Below the pieces are notes generated by a model, which was given only the letters and a program-made list of their open reading frames with translations, was not told the DNA's origin and searched no databases. A DNA stretch of 64,000 nucleotides, taken from Larkinella soli. Its GTDB lineage: Bacteria; Bacteroidota; Bacteroidia; Cytophagales; Spirosomataceae. Positions 1 through 9,579 of the stretch are shown piece by piece. Position 1 is the stretch's first letter, and each line of letters starts with the position of its first letter. The stretch is taken from contig NZ_QTJY01000013.1 of NCBI RefSeq assembly GCF_003703975.1, forward strand, positions 62,001 to 126,000, in the 5' to 3' direction. A program made the translations under genes and the position numbers.

Positions 1-1707
1 CCGCTCCAGCCAGGTCGGCGCCCCGGATGTACTACCCGGGTAGTTGACCGTAAAGGTGAACTGGGAGAAGGTCTGACCGCCCCGTGGATCAGTAACCGCC
101 ACCCCTGATGAATACGTGCCAGCCACCGTCGGCGTGCCGGACAATTCGCGCGTGACAGGGTTGAATGAAAAGCCCTCCGGCAGCTGAAAGGCCCACTCGT
201 AGGTGAGCGGCTGGCCTTCCGGATCCCGGAACGTGTTCAGCGGTACGATCCAGCTGAAGGGCTGGCCGACGATGGCCGTCATAGCTGGCAGGGGGTTGTC
301 GACGACGGGAATCTGGTTGGGCGCTTCGGTTGGATTCGAGATGGTGATTTTCAACGTCGTCGATACCTTGGCGCCGTAGTTGTCGGTGGCCGTCACCGTG
401 GCCGTCGCGACACCCCCCGCCGACGGAGATCCCGAGACAGTCCGGGTGGCGGCCGTATAGGACAGACCACCCGACAGGCCCGTTACTTCGATGGAGATAA
501 TCTGGCCGTCCGGATCAGAAAATGTATTGGCCGGGATGAGGTAGCTAAAATTCTGACCGACCGTCGCCGTCTGGTCCGGAATGACGTTGGCGACGACGGG
601 TCCCTGGTTGGTGGAGGTCTGATCGAGCAGCGTCTTCAGCTGAGCGATGGTCATACCCGCCGGCTCCTTGCCGTTGGGGGTATCGATCCACACCCCGATG
701 ACGTTGAGCGAATTAACCGTCGGTAAATTGCCCACCCGGATGGTTTTGACCTCCGGCGTTTCGTCCTTCGCTTTCGGGTCTTTCTGAAGCGTTTCTTTGA
801 AGGAGGGCATGGTCAGAATTTTGGCTTGCTCGAAAGACAGTCGGGTAATCTTGCGGCCCTGGCCGCCCGCTTCGATGGCCGCAAATGCCTCGGGATTGAC
901 CGAGTCGGAGGGCAATTCGATCCGAAGGCCGGAATCGTCGGTAGCGAGACGGAAGGGGTATTGGTCGGGAAGAGCGGAGTCGAAAACGACAGTTCCCGGA
1001 GGACTTTCCATGAAGTCAGGCGACTTCTCAATGTCGGCCTGGAGGCCGTAGACCTTCACCGAATACGCCACAAAATCGCGGTTTAGCCGCACGTACACGG
1101 CGACAGTACCAGCCGCTTCGGCCAGACAGACGAGATCGCAACCCAGCGCGTCGGGCAACATGGCTTCGCGCGTCCACCAGTAGGCAAAGCCTCCCCGGTT
1201 GGCGCAGAACAGGCGGATGACGCCTTTCTGGTAGCCGCCCCAGCCTCCGCCGGTCAGCTCCACGAAAACGTGATCGTAGGTGCCCGCCCCGGAGAGGGGC
1301 AGCGTGGCGACCCGGCGGTAGATGACCTGATTCGATCCGCTGGGACGCGAGTAGGAGATGCCCTCGGCATCCTCGTTTTTCTGGAGCAGTTCGATGACGT
1401 CGGCGGCCGACAGGACGCGGTCCTGCGCTTCCAGATGGCTGGGGTCTTCCGGATCGGCGAGCTTGATGAGGCCCGGCGTCAGGTAGTTGGCCAGTCCGGG
1501 CAGGACGGCATTGGCAATCTGGGCAAAGGAAGGGAACGCCGTGGCCAGGTTGATGTCGGTGACCTCTCCGCCCTGACGGGTGATCGTCAGAATACCATTG
1601 GCGGGGTTGAAGCTGTAAGACGCAGGAATCTGGGCGATCGCGGCATTTACCTTGTCGCGGCCTTCGTTTACAAAATCACCTTCCTGGATGGATTCAAGGA
1701 CTGCCAT
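1..1707 (-). CDS. Phage tail-fibre-like protein with Ig-like repeats (partial)
   Basis: An open frame runs on the minus strand from ATG at 1707 through the left edge of the window, so the C-terminus is missing (569 codons visible). The first 100 residues (MAVLESIQEGDFVNEGR...) resemble the N-terminus of a virion-anchored fibre. From about residue 400 there are at least two tandem beta-sandwich repeats of the putative-Ig/cadherin-like type, with the recurring pattern 'P..D.TATVGQ.FSY.IP..TFSDPDG' and 'LSGTP..AGTY...V.VTD..G'. Such repeats are common in phage adhesion proteins and in secreted Bacteroidota proteins. It is the last virion gene seen on this strand and has a degenerate copy of the late leader upstream. 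Host-adhesion function is inferred from position and domains. Confidence 0.75.
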   Translation of the reverse strand, partial: MAVLESIQEGDFVNEGRDKVNAAIAQIPASYSFNPANGILTITRQGGEVTDINLATAFPSFAQIANAVLPGLANYLTPGLIKLADPEDPSHLEAQDRVLSAADVIELLQKNEDAEGISYSRPSGSNQVIYRRVATLPLSGAGTYDHVFVELTGGGWGGYQKGVIRLFCANRGGFAYWWTREAMLPDALGCDLVCLAEAAGTVAVYVRLNRDFVAYSVKVYGLQADIEKSPDFMESPPGTVVFDSALPDQYPFRLATDDSGLRIELPSDSVNPEAFAAIEAGGQGRKITRLSFEQAKILTMPSFKETLQKDPKAKDETPEVKTIRVGNLPTVNSLNVIGVWIDTPNGKEPAGMTIAQLKTLLDQTSTNQGPVVANVIPDQTATVGQNFSYLIPANTFSDPDGQIISIEVTGLSGGLSYTAATRTVSGSPSAGGVATATVTATDNYGAKVSTTLKITISNPTEAPNQIPVVDNPLPAMTAIVGQPFSWIVPLNTFRDPEGQPLTYEWAFQLPEGFSFNPVTRELSGTPTVAGTYSSGVAVTDPRGGQTFSQFTFTVNYPGSTSGAPTWLER

Positions 1708-1740
1708 AAGACGCTACGGGGGTAAACTATGGTAGCGCTT

Positions 1741-1753
1741 CGCAGTCCGGTAG
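1741..1753 (-). promoter_or_regulatory. Late leader motif, copy 1 (half-element)
   Basis: Read on the minus strand this is CTACCGGACTGCG, the core of a leader found eight times in the window. Here only the 5' arm is kept. The usual 3' arm CGCAGTCC before the start codon is replaced, so no clean hairpin forms. A TTCTTTAA sequence lies 16 bases upstream of the core. It precedes the tail-fibre-like gene by 33 bases. Confidence 0.55.
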
Positions 1754-1855
1754 TGAAGCAGGTGCTAAGTTAAAGAATTTGGGAAGATTTCCAAAAAATG
1801 ATAATTTGATACCTGACGATCAACCATCTACACTTTTCTACCCTATCTTTTCATC

Positions 1856-2611
1856 ATGGCGTCAGGTAATGGAAGCCAAGAGGCACAGAGTGGAGGCTCC
1901 GTTGAGTCTTCCAAAGCCGGGATATTCATAAATATTCCGGTTCAGGAGTCTTCTAAGGAAGCGAAACCAGCTTCTTGGCTAGAAAGTACCGAACAAGTCC
2001 TTAAGCTGTTAGGATTGATTGCTGGACTGTTTACTTGGCCGCTTGTTATTCTGGTTACCTTACTGATGTTTTATTCTCCTTTGAAGGAGGTTGTAGAAAA
2101 GCTGCCCAGAAAAATAGACTCCTCTCAAGAAGTAAGCTTTGGCTCTTTTTTATCCTTTAAAATAGATAAGCAGGCCCGAGCAGAGGGTAATGCAGAATTA
2201 GCTGCCATCATTAAGGGGCTTAGTCAGCCCGCCATCCAACTCTTACTTGGTGTTGGCAATGCTTCTCACCAAATTTTAAGTTCAGCCGAAAATGACACGG
2301 AAACCCTTAAGGACAGTGACTTCGAATCCTACAAAGAGCTTTTTAAGAATGAATTGATTGAACCTACCAACTACTCTGATGACATGGATCTGAAAGGATT
2401 CTTTGACAAGGTTGAAGGGCTGAATATCAAAGAGGAAAACCGTCTAGACTTAACTGAGCTTCCCTCTAGCGAACGTGAAGTAATTTCAAATTATACCGTT
2501 CAATTATCTGCTTCAGGAAGGCGGGCGTATGATATTATTATTTCGGTCATCTCAGAATCTATCTCCGGAGATATTCCTACAAAACAAGATTCTACTGATT
2601 CAAAGAATTAA
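1856..2611 (+). CDS. Predicted membrane protein, cargo
   Basis: 251 residues, not recognised. A polar, Ser/Gln-rich N-terminus (1-45) is followed by one strong hydrophobic stretch at about 50-75 (LLGLIAGLFTWPLVILVTLL) and a long charged, probably cytoplasmic, C-terminal region. The gene is AT-rich and antisense to the virion genes on both sides. It lies 42 bases upstream of another single-membrane-span gene, so the two probably form a unit. A TTG...TACACTTT pair at about 1807-1837 could be its promoter. The position between late phage genes suggests a self-expressed cargo gene, perhaps for exclusion or defence, but nothing in the sequence proves a function. Confidence 0.7.
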   Translation: MASGNGSQEAQSGGSVESSKAGIFINIPVQESSKEAKPASWLESTEQVLKLLGLIAGLFTWPLVILVTLLMFYSPLKEVVEKLPRKIDSSQEVSFGSFLSFKIDKQARAEGNAELAAIIKGLSQPAIQLLLGVGNASHQILSSAENDTETLKDSDFESYKELFKNELIEPTNYSDDMDLKGFFDKVEGLNIKEENRLDLTELPSSEREVISNYTVQLSASGRRAYDIIISVISESISGDIPTKQDSTDSKN

Positions 2612-2653
2612 TTTCAAACCACATTAAATAAAAAAATAAAGAAGAGCTTTGTA

Positions 2654-3295
2654 ATGGAACGTTTACAATATTTTTTAAAAACTTGGTTTTCACCAAGCTA
2701 CATTGCCAATATTGTCGCCATTCTCGCTTTAATCGTTTCCGTGAGAAGTTGTCGACTCTCTCAAGCCTCTTTTGACCTTGCAAATGACGAGTACAAAACA
2801 AGTAGAATGCCGGTGTACACCGGCATTCTACAAGACTCCATTAAAGTGTTTAAACTTCATAGTACAGACCCATCGATTAAGTTGCAGATGGCAAAAGTTT
2901 ATTACCCTCCTCAAATACGAAAAGATGTTTGGGATGTTTACCCTCCAGAGTATGAATTACATATGACAGGCATCCTGTTTGAATTACAAAGCTTTATTGA
3001 AAGTAAGGTAAAAAAGAAGAAAGATCATGTTTCTTTTGCACTTGACTGGAACATTCCATTCATTATAGAATCGCTATACGTAGCAAAAGGACGTTCTTAC
3101 ATTGACCGATCGCTATACTTGTTACGATTTGAGTTTTCTATTCCTGATGGAGCATATGAAAAGCCAGATATAAAATTTACAGCTATATCTTTTCTTGAAC
3201 ATTTGAAATCATCCGAAGATTCTCATAATCTGTTGAGTAGACTTTGGCAATCAGGTGGTATTACTATGCATCAAGACAAGTTCTTAAGTGATTAA
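2654..3295 (+). CDS. Predicted membrane protein, cargo
   Basis: 213 residues, not recognised. There is an N-terminal membrane anchor at about 13-32 (SPSYIANIVAILALIVSVRS) followed by a soluble domain of mixed structure. The arrangement 'hydrophobic anchor, then SCRLSQASFDLANDEY' resembles small anchored proteins often seen in defence islands, but I cannot assign a family. It follows the 1856 gene in the same direction and ends tail to tail with the 885-residue tail gene: its TAA overlaps the opposite stop codon. This tight convergent junction means no dedicated terminator separates cargo from phage gene. Confidence 0.7.
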   Translation: MERLQYFLKTWFSPSYIANIVAILALIVSVRSCRLSQASFDLANDEYKTSRMPVYTGILQDSIKVFKLHSTDPSIKLQMAKVYYPPQIRKDVWDVYPPEYELHMTGILFELQSFIESKVKKKKDHVSFALDWNIPFIIESLYVAKGRSYIDRSLYLLRFEFSIPDGAYEKPDIKFTAISFLEHLKSSEDSHNLLSRLWQSGGITMHQDKFLSD

Positions 3296-5949
3296 TTGAA
3301 GTCCAAAAAGCGGCAGAAGCGGTAAAAGTTCGGATCGGCGCTCGGATCCGTCTCAAAACGCAGGAATTGCCAGTTCGCATACAGATCACAGTCGTACGTC
3401 GGCGCCGTCTGGTACCGCTTCAGCATCTTGATCTCCACAACTTCCGAGCAGGGGTTGTATTTGATGCTGCCTCCCATGCGCAGCCAGCCCGTAACGTATT
3501 CGCCGTCCGGATTTTTCACGCTGATGTAGCCCCGGTGGATGACCTCGGGGACGTCGTCGCTGCTTGTCATGGCCGCCAGCAGGAGTTTCAGGTCGTCGCG
3601 GTCCACCCGGGCGGTCACATACACCCACTCGGGACTGAAAAACCGCCCTTCGACCTTTTCGATCTCACCCAGGGCAATGGGCCCCGACTCCCGGATCGTC
3701 TGTTTGTAGAAGTCGCCGGGCAGGCTCGGCGATTCGGCCCGCACCCGCGAGGTCATCGCCCCATTTTGCGAGAAAAACGTGCATTTCATCTCCTCAAACA
3801 GGGGCTTGTAGCGCAGGCCGTTCAAGAGAAACGGCGCATGCCGCCGGATGATGCGGGCGGGTGAGAGTTCGGCATTGACGACGGTGGCCGGGTCCGAAAG
3901 GCCGGTGATCTCCAGCCGCTCGTTGGTGCGGATCATCACCGGTTCCGTGCCGGACCGGAAGGTAATGGGGGTATAGGCCGACACGTTGGGAACCGTCTCG
4001 TTGGTGATGAATTCAACGCGGGTGCCGGTCAGCAGGCTCCGGCTAATTACATTGGTGATGATCAGAATGGCACCGGCGCCCGGGCCGGTCAGGATCGTGA
4101 TGGCGACCCCGGTCCGCACGGCCGTTGTAGGCAGGAAGAACGTGGCGATCCGGCGCTGGTAGGGGATGCCCGGAAAGGTCTCTGCCGCCAGCGTCTGGAA
4201 CTTGACCAGATTGGCGTGAACGGCCGTCTGCACATGCAGGATGAAGCCGTCGTCGTCGTAGGCGTGGGAATCCGTCGGCTGCTCGGCAAACTGCACGGTG
4301 CGGACCTGTTCGATAGCGGTACCGGCCCCGATCAGCGGGCATTTGATCTCCAGCGTCTGGCCGTAATTACGGATCGGAGTTTGATACGTCCGAATCGTAT
4401 TAAATTCCTCCCGGACGCCCGGGCCGTCTTCCGGGTATTTCTCGTAGCCGACTTCGACCTGGTTATAGAGGTGATCGGTGGCGACCTCCTCGCGGTAGCT
4501 GAATACCTCGTCGATCTCCAGCATCTGCGAGTTCTGGTAGAAGTAAGCCCCTTCCTCGATCTGGACTTTATCCCCTTTGTATTGAATGCCGGCCGCGTGA
4601 AGCGAGGATAGGACCCCGATCAGCTGCTTCAGCGTGAATATCGGCGCCTTGGGCACCCCGCGGAGGCTGGCCCCGTTGGTGACCACGTATTCGGAGGCCG
4701 GGCCGGGGAAAGGGCCTTCGCTGCTCAGCAGGCTGCTGAGGATCGGATCCTCGCCGGCCGGCTGGTCGATGATGCAGCGCAGCACGTGTCGGATGGCATC
4801 GGAGAGAAACCACACCCGGGCCAGCGACGGTTCGGCCCGCGTCAGCGTCCGCAGCTTGATATGGACCAGCAGGGCGGTGACTGAGCAATTGATCTGGCGA
4901 GGCATCTTGTCCGCAGCTACATACAGGGCCGTATAAATGAAAACCGAATCCCCCTTATCCAGCGTCAGCGTTTGATTGATATGCACCTCCACGGTTTTTC
5001 GGCCTAAGTGGGTTTTCTCTCCTTGACCTCCCTGACGCGGGGCTACCTCCGTCTCCGTGCGTTCCCCAGTTTCTTTGACGACTACCATCAATGGGCGAAG
5101 GGTCCATGTTTTAAACCGGATCGCGCCAATATCAAAAGCACGCTTGGTAAAACTGACCTCCACCGTAAAAACCCAATCGAATTGGATTTCATAGGTTCCG
5201 TCTGCATCGGCTTTCAGGAAAGGAAACGAGCCGCCCTTCTCCGGGTCGACCTTTTCAGGGGTAATGCCCGCCAAAACACCGCCCGGATGCCGTTTCAGGG
5301 CGGTAATCGTCTCCGTATTGGTTTTGGCAGGCTCTCCTGGAACCGGAGGCACTTCGTCGGTATTGGGCAGGATAAAGTAGATCAGGGCCGGAACGCCGAC
5401 CTGGGCCGGGGTATCGAAGTCTTCCCGCTGGATGCGGTTCGATTCGAGCGTTTGACGGATCGCTTGGCCCGGAAGACGTAATTCAATGTAGCTGGGAGGG
5501 ACAATCGCCTTGCCATCCAGGGTAAGATTGGCATCCATCGACACCTTCGAGTCCCAACGGGCGTCAATCACCGAATGGATGGATTTCTGTTGAATAGAAG
5601 CCTCTACGCGGCCCGGTGAAACCACAATGCTTTCGCCCAGAATCACCCCCTCAAAGTCAATTTCTTCCGTACCGTCTTTGTGATGAAAGACTATCTGAAA
5701 CCGCACGTCAAGGTCCGAGCCGTACTGGTAGTATTGTTGAGAAATCAGGTTGTGAGCGGGTTCACAGGTGAAGGTGAGTTTGATTTCATCCTCCCCATAG
5801 CCGTAAAGGAAGCCGTGTAATTTGGGGTCGGACTCCCCGACCAGCCGCAGGTCAGAGAATTTGATTGGTTCCCGGATAGTAGGAGAGACGACCGTGGGTT
5901 CATCGACGCCAACGGTTTTGATTACCGTAACTAAGCGAAAGGAATGCAT
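3292..5949 (-). CDS. Large phage tail protein (tail tip/baseplate-associated)
   Basis: 885 residues, beta-rich, GC-rich like the other virion genes. It follows the tape measure gene in phage gene order once the cargo is ignored, the usual place for distal-tail or tail-tip proteins. No enzymatic motif is visible. The start MHSFRLVTVIKTVGV is supported by the late leader hairpin, which ends one base before the ATG. The same start sequence recurs in two decayed copies (7024-7104 and 23208-23285), showing that this gene end takes part in recombination. The exact role (distal tail, hub or receptor-binding scaffold) cannot be told from sequence alone. Confidence 0.75.
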   Translation of the reverse strand: MHSFRLVTVIKTVGVDEPTVVSPTIREPIKFSDLRLVGESDPKLHGFLYGYGEDEIKLTFTCEPAHNLISQQYYQYGSDLDVRFQIVFHHKDGTEEIDFEGVILGESIVVSPGRVEASIQQKSIHSVIDARWDSKVSMDANLTLDGKAIVPPSYIELRLPGQAIRQTLESNRIQREDFDTPAQVGVPALIYFILPNTDEVPPVPGEPAKTNTETITALKRHPGGVLAGITPEKVDPEKGGSFPFLKADADGTYEIQFDWVFTVEVSFTKRAFDIGAIRFKTWTLRPLMVVVKETGERTETEVAPRQGGQGEKTHLGRKTVEVHINQTLTLDKGDSVFIYTALYVAADKMPRQINCSVTALLVHIKLRTLTRAEPSLARVWFLSDAIRHVLRCIIDQPAGEDPILSSLLSSEGPFPGPASEYVVTNGASLRGVPKAPIFTLKQLIGVLSSLHAAGIQYKGDKVQIEEGAYFYQNSQMLEIDEVFSYREEVATDHLYNQVEVGYEKYPEDGPGVREEFNTIRTYQTPIRNYGQTLEIKCPLIGAGTAIEQVRTVQFAEQPTDSHAYDDDGFILHVQTAVHANLVKFQTLAAETFPGIPYQRRIATFFLPTTAVRTGVAITILTGPGAGAILIITNVISRSLLTGTRVEFITNETVPNVSAYTPITFRSGTEPVMIRTNERLEITGLSDPATVVNAELSPARIIRRHAPFLLNGLRYKPLFEEMKCTFFSQNGAMTSRVRAESPSLPGDFYKQTIRESGPIALGEIEKVEGRFFSPEWVYVTARVDRDDLKLLLAAMTSSDDVPEVIHRGYISVKNPDGEYVTGWLRMGGSIKYNPCSEVVEIKMLKRYQTAPTYDCDLYANWQFLRFETDPSADPNFYRFCRFLDFN

Positions 5950-5950
5950 A

Positions 5951-5993
5951 GGACTGCGAGTTGATGGGTGTATGGGCCGCAGTCCGGTAGCGG
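5951..5993 (-). promoter_or_regulatory. Late leader hairpin, copy 2
   Basis: On the minus strand the sequence runs CCGCTACCGGACTGCGG, about 19 bases, then CGCAGTCC and the start codon of the 885-residue gene. GGACTGCG and CGCAGTCC pair perfectly over 8 bp. A TATCTTTA (-7 type) box at 5999-6006 lies 8 bases upstream of the core, so the hairpin should sit at the extreme 5' end of the mRNA and end at the initiation codon. Confidence 0.7.
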
Positions 5994-6210
5994 TTCAGTA
6001 AAGATATTGTTTTTCTTTAAGTGAGCATGATAAATTATGATCACACTAGGTTAACCACTGAAGTAGTGTGTAAAAACTTGACTTGATTAGAGGTTTTTGT
6101 AATTTACAAGTTAAGAAAGGGGCAAAAAAGTAATTTTTAAAATAAGCATATATAAATAATAAATTTATATCATATATATATACTTAGCCACCAAAACACT
6201 ATAAAAGAAA

Positions 6211-6951
6211 ATGGGAAAAAGAAATGAAAACAAAAGCTGGATCTTTTCGATTGAAGTCATTGCGGCAATTATTGGATTTATGGGCGTTATAGTTGGGGTA
6301 ATGTTCTCGCCATTTGTAAATAAACTAGCTGAAAAGACTTTTGCGCCAAAAATCTTATTAAATTCTGGATTCGATAGATATTATTTTGGAATGCCTTATA
6401 ATATTGTAATAGATAACTTGCCGGAGAAAATTAGATCAAATTTTCAAAACATCTCTTGGGACAACTTGCCAACGGCCCCAGAGTTTATTGACTCACTTTA
6501 TGGTGAAAATATGCAATGCAGTAATGTACTTCCTTTAAAAGAAAGCGTAAGATATATTTATATTTCGTTAAAAGATGCCGACATTAAAGCTCTGCCTCCA
6601 TCAATAAAAAGCGAAGAATATTTCAAATCTAGCTTTTTATTTTTTTATTTCCACCAAAAAAGACTTTTCAGGATAACGATAAGGTTTATGGGTCTTGAAG
6701 AAAAGGACCGTAAAAAAGCTCAAAATTCAGTTGAAAAGATTGATACTAAAAAAGTTTTGGAGAAATGCGTTAATTTCTTTGAAATTGATACTGATGAAAT
6801 TAAAACAGCAAAAAATTCAAATAAAGGTTTTGTTGTTCTCTACAAAAGTGAATATTCAATATTAGTAGGTGAAGCAGCTACAGATAGCAGTGGATGCCAC
6901 ATTTCATTTATAAAGCCTTGCTCTCCAAGAGCATATGGCGAATTATATTAG
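6211..6951 (+). CDS. Predicted membrane-anchored protein, cargo
   Basis: 246 residues, not recognised. A hydrophobic segment at about 11-33 (IFSIEVIAAIIGFMGVIVGV) anchors a Lys-rich soluble domain. It is very AT-rich compared with the neighbouring virion genes and lies on the opposite strand, so it is probably acquired. It sits between the true start of the 885-residue gene (5949) and a decayed second copy of that start (7024-7104), so the cargo gene is bracketed by direct repeats of leader plus gene start. Confidence 0.65.
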   Translation: MGKRNENKSWIFSIEVIAAIIGFMGVIVGVMFSPFVNKLAEKTFAPKILLNSGFDRYYFGMPYNIVIDNLPEKIRSNFQNISWDNLPTAPEFIDSLYGENMQCSNVLPLKESVRYIYISLKDADIKALPPSIKSEEYFKSSFLFFYFHQKRLFRITIRFMGLEEKDRKKAQNSVEKIDTKKVLEKCVNFFEIDTDEIKTAKNSNKGFVVLYKSEYSILVGEAATDSSGCHISFIKPCSPRAYGELY

Positions 6952-7023
6952 CTGAGGTGAAGTCCTCATCTGTTAAATATTTACTAACCGGAAAGAAACC
7001 CGAAATTTGTAGCATTGGATGGG

Positions 7024-7104
7024 TTATTGAATCGTCAAACTGAAGACGGTCGGTTTCTCGACGCCGACGGTGATGATGGAGGTGACAAGCCTAAAGGAGT
7101 GCAT
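7024..7104 (-). pseudogene. Decayed 5' end of the 885-residue tail gene
   Basis: ATG at 7104 opens a 26-codon frame beginning MHSFRLVTSIITVGVEKPTV, closely matching MHSFRLVTVIKTVGVDEPTV of the intact gene, and ends at TAA 7024. It still carries the leader hairpin directly before its ATG. It looks like the old start of the tail gene, left behind when a cargo gene plus a replacement gene start recombined in. Confidence 0.75.
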
Positions 7105-7150
7105 AGGACTGCGAGAGAAGCAATTATATGTTCTGCAGTCCGGTAGCAGA
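7105..7150 (-). promoter_or_regulatory. Late leader hairpin, copy 3 (orphan)
   Basis: GGACTGC arms at 7106-7113 and 7136-7142 flank a loop of about 22 bases; the core on the minus strand is CTACCGGACTGC. It now precedes only the 26-codon gene remnant, so it may drive a non-coding or vestigial transcript. Confidence 0.6.
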
Positions 7151-7415
7151 AAGATGGCTAAATTTAAGTTATATTTCGAAAAACTCAATTATTCTTTAAA
7201 TCCTGATAAATTATAAAGGATAACATATGGGAAGTTGATGTTACGGTAGGAAAACAATTTGATCCAGAATTTAAAATCCCTTTTTCATCATCTCGATTGC
7301 TAGCGCTGATCCGACTTTTAAACTAGCCGAACCTTTATAACATCATTCTTTAATGAAGTTAAGGTAAGACTATCTATAATCTTTCATTTATAAATGTTCA
7401 CATATATCTCCTAAT
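7151..7415. other. Intergenic, possible decayed cargo gene
   Basis: No intact gene. ATG at 7154 opens a short AT-rich frame (MAKFKLYFEKLNYSLNPDKL, stop). A second frame at about 7219-7320 reads like ordinary protein (NIWEVDVTVGKQFDPEFKI) before another stop. Together they could be a frameshifted remnant of an acquired gene. The evidence is weak. The promoter of the following HEPN gene probably lies in the last 100 bases. Confidence 0.3.
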
Positions 7416-8384
7416 ATGAAGGTTAACTTTATTTGCAGTACAATTTTAATGGAAATAGACCTTTCTGGTCAAAATTTCTTCGGAGTTTCCAACTATGTCC
7501 TTAATCAAGACTTAAATCTGATTGCCAAAGAGTTCAACGCTGACTATTTGGTCGAAGCCATAGGAAATATAGAATTTGATTTCTATATGAAGAACCCATT
7601 TTTTTATTCAAGAGCAGAATTCGAAAATAGGGAGCCTATATTTAGATGGACAGAAATTGACACCAATCTTTTGCAATATTTCATGTTTTGTTTATGGTTT
7701 GTTAAGGACAATAGTTCAAATATTTTACTTTTAACGGCGGTTTCTGACGATAATTATATATTAACTAATAGAAAGGAGACGTCTGTTAGTAATTCAGCGG
7801 GTGACCATACTTTAACTAAATTTACATATAAAGAGTTAGAAGAAGCATACGAGTTTTTATTAATTATTGATAAGATATCTTCTGTAAAAAGTATTGAAGA
7901 TGCTCTTCAAGTTAAAAAGAGAGGTTTAATATTAAACCCAGATTATCATAGCGAAAAATATAATGCGAGAAATAGGATAGAAAGAGCGCTTCTGTTTCTT
8001 CAAATAGCAAGAAGTCAGTCATTTTTGCCTCCGAAAATATCATTCTATGTACTTGCAATTGAGTGTTTGTTTTCAGCAAATGATTTAGGAGAGATTCAAC
8101 ATAAAATTGCAGAGAGGGTTGCAATGTATATTGGAAGAAGTTCTACTGAAAAACAAATCATTTTTGAAAAGATAAAAAATGGTTACAAAATTAGGTCTAA
8201 GTACCTGCATGGCCAAACTTTATCTAAATCTCAAGACAAACTTGATGTTTTAATTGAAATTTCAAACGAACTCGATGATTTAGTAAGACAAATTTTAAAA
8301 AAAGTATTGCGTGAAGACTCAGCCAAATTTCTGCTGAAAGAGGAAGAGTTAACCTTGTGGTTTAATAGTCTTTTATTTGGTTGA
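7416..8384 (+). CDS. ApeA-like HEPN-domain protein, probable abortive-infection cargo
   Basis: 322 residues. The C-terminal half (about 170-300) has the character of an ApeA/Apea-like HEPN domain: KISFYVLAIECLFS at 207-220, then a basic helix with RSKYLHG, giving the R-x4-H motif (R260, H265) of HEPN ribonucleases. The N-terminal 150 residues would be the sensor-like region of ApeA-type proteins. HEPN proteins of this kind act as RNases in abortive infection. It is a lone AT-rich plus-strand gene between virion genes. Family assignment rests on motif spacing and overall pattern only. An alternative is a HEPN protein unrelated to defence. Confidence 0.6.
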   Translation: MKVNFICSTILMEIDLSGQNFFGVSNYVLNQDLNLIAKEFNADYLVEAIGNIEFDFYMKNPFFYSRAEFENREPIFRWTEIDTNLLQYFMFCLWFVKDNSSNILLLTAVSDDNYILTNRKETSVSNSAGDHTLTKFTYKELEEAYEFLLIIDKISSVKSIEDALQVKKRGLILNPDYHSEKYNARNRIERALLFLQIARSQSFLPPKISFYVLAIECLFSANDLGEIQHKIAERVAMYIGRSSTEKQIIFEKIKNGYKIRSKYLHGQTLSKSQDKLDVLIEISNELDDLVRQILKKVLREDSAKFLLKEEELTLWFNSLLFG

Positions 8385-8770
8385 ATAGCTGTTTCTGCTT
8401 TAAGAGTGCTTCTCTTGGCTAAAAATTATGCCGGAGGGAATTTACAACCACTCATTAAGTCATTTCCCGACTTGAAAATTCGTCCACTTGGACTTGTGGG
8501 AACTTAGTTCAGGACTTTCAGTAACAGTTACTTAAGTGCCGCGCCTATTTGCACAGAATTCGCCGGAAAGTCAATCTCTATCACAGCCCGGCAGAAGCTT
8601 TTCCCTCCAACGCCTGTTTGTTAGGCCACTTTTTAGCGTAAATCAAAATAAGCTCAGCCACGGAATTCCCCGTTAAATAAATGACTGTCAGCCTTCTCCT
8701 GATAATTCATTAGGTTGAATTCTATTCTTGAGGACATTTATATCCTATCCACGACTAAAATCTTACTCTT
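8385..8770. other. Intergenic, nothing recognised
   Basis: 386 bases between two plus-strand cargo genes. I see no ORF with coding character, no strong hairpin and no late leader. The promoter of the 8771 gene is expected near its end. Confidence 0.4.
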
Positions 8771-9520
8771 ATGGAAAAGCAAGAAGAACAAGAGAAGGAG
8801 ATGCTCGAAAAAGACTATGCCGGGTTAATGGAGAAGTTGAAAAACGTCCGCCTTTTCGACTCTGATGATGAATTTGACATTTACAATCCCAGTAGATTTT
8901 TTTCTTTCCAGCAGCGGTTATTAGACGACCGGGACTTCTTTGCCAGGATACAGGGAGATATTCCTCAGCTTGGTGAATTTCGTCCTTTAAGAATGCACTC
9001 AAGGGAAATCGATATGTTTACTGTCCATCGTCCTTTTAGTGATGATTGGAGGTTTGTCAACTTTCAGTTTCCTTCTTACGTTCACACCGAGCCCTGGGGG
9101 CACGTTACAACCGGTAGTGTCTCGTTTGATTCGCCTTCTTTAAGTAGTATTGAAACTCCTCCCGGCGTTAGGCTGACTTATTACTTTACCCCCAGTTCAG
9201 GAGTGGTTTATTACCATGTCACCTTTGAGGTGGCTGTGTATGAGCCTGATTTTCGTGTTCTGGATACGACCGCCCGGTTTAGGATTATGGCTTTAGATGG
9301 TCCGTCTTTAGATTCGGATACGATCGTTTCTAGGACTCAGGTTATTTCGAATCTCGGAAGTACCACAGCACAGATTAGTTTAGGTATACCGGCCGGTTCA
9401 GCCAGTAGACAAGTTTTGACGATTTGGCTTTACTTGGAGTCTTGGCAAACCTCTTCCTTGACCTGGTCATTTCATAATGTTAAAGTTTCAGAGACCAGAT
9501 TGATTTTCACTCCCAGATAA
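8771..9520 (+). CDS. Hypothetical protein, cargo
   Basis: 249 residues, not recognised. A charged coiled-coil-like N-terminus (EKQEEQEKEMLEKDYAGLMEKLK, residues 2-24) precedes a Ser/Thr-rich, beta-strand-rich region (about 95-249). No signal peptide or membrane span. It is less AT-rich than the HEPN gene before it. A strong hairpin terminator at 9580-9615 separates it from the opposing tape-measure remnant. A helix at the front and a beta-sandwich-like end could suit a virion-attached protein as well as a cytoplasmic one. Confidence 0.6.
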   Translation: MEKQEEQEKEMLEKDYAGLMEKLKNVRLFDSDDEFDIYNPSRFFSFQQRLLDDRDFFARIQGDIPQLGEFRPLRMHSREIDMFTVHRPFSDDWRFVNFQFPSYVHTEPWGHVTTGSVSFDSPSLSSIETPPGVRLTYYFTPSSGVVYYHVTFEVAVYEPDFRVLDTTARFRIMALDGPSLDSDTIVSRTQVISNLGSTTAQISLGIPAGSASRQVLTIWLYLESWQTSSLTWSFHNVKVSETRLIFTPR

Positions 9521-9579
9521 GCTTCAAATCTAACTAAGGGCAGATCAGCAGATGCTGATGATTTCTTTCATCTTCCGAT

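Noticed and set aside
5951-5993. Late leader hairpins as terminators
   Set aside because: They lie directly before start codons, lack a following T-run in the direction of transcription and sit after promoter-like boxes.
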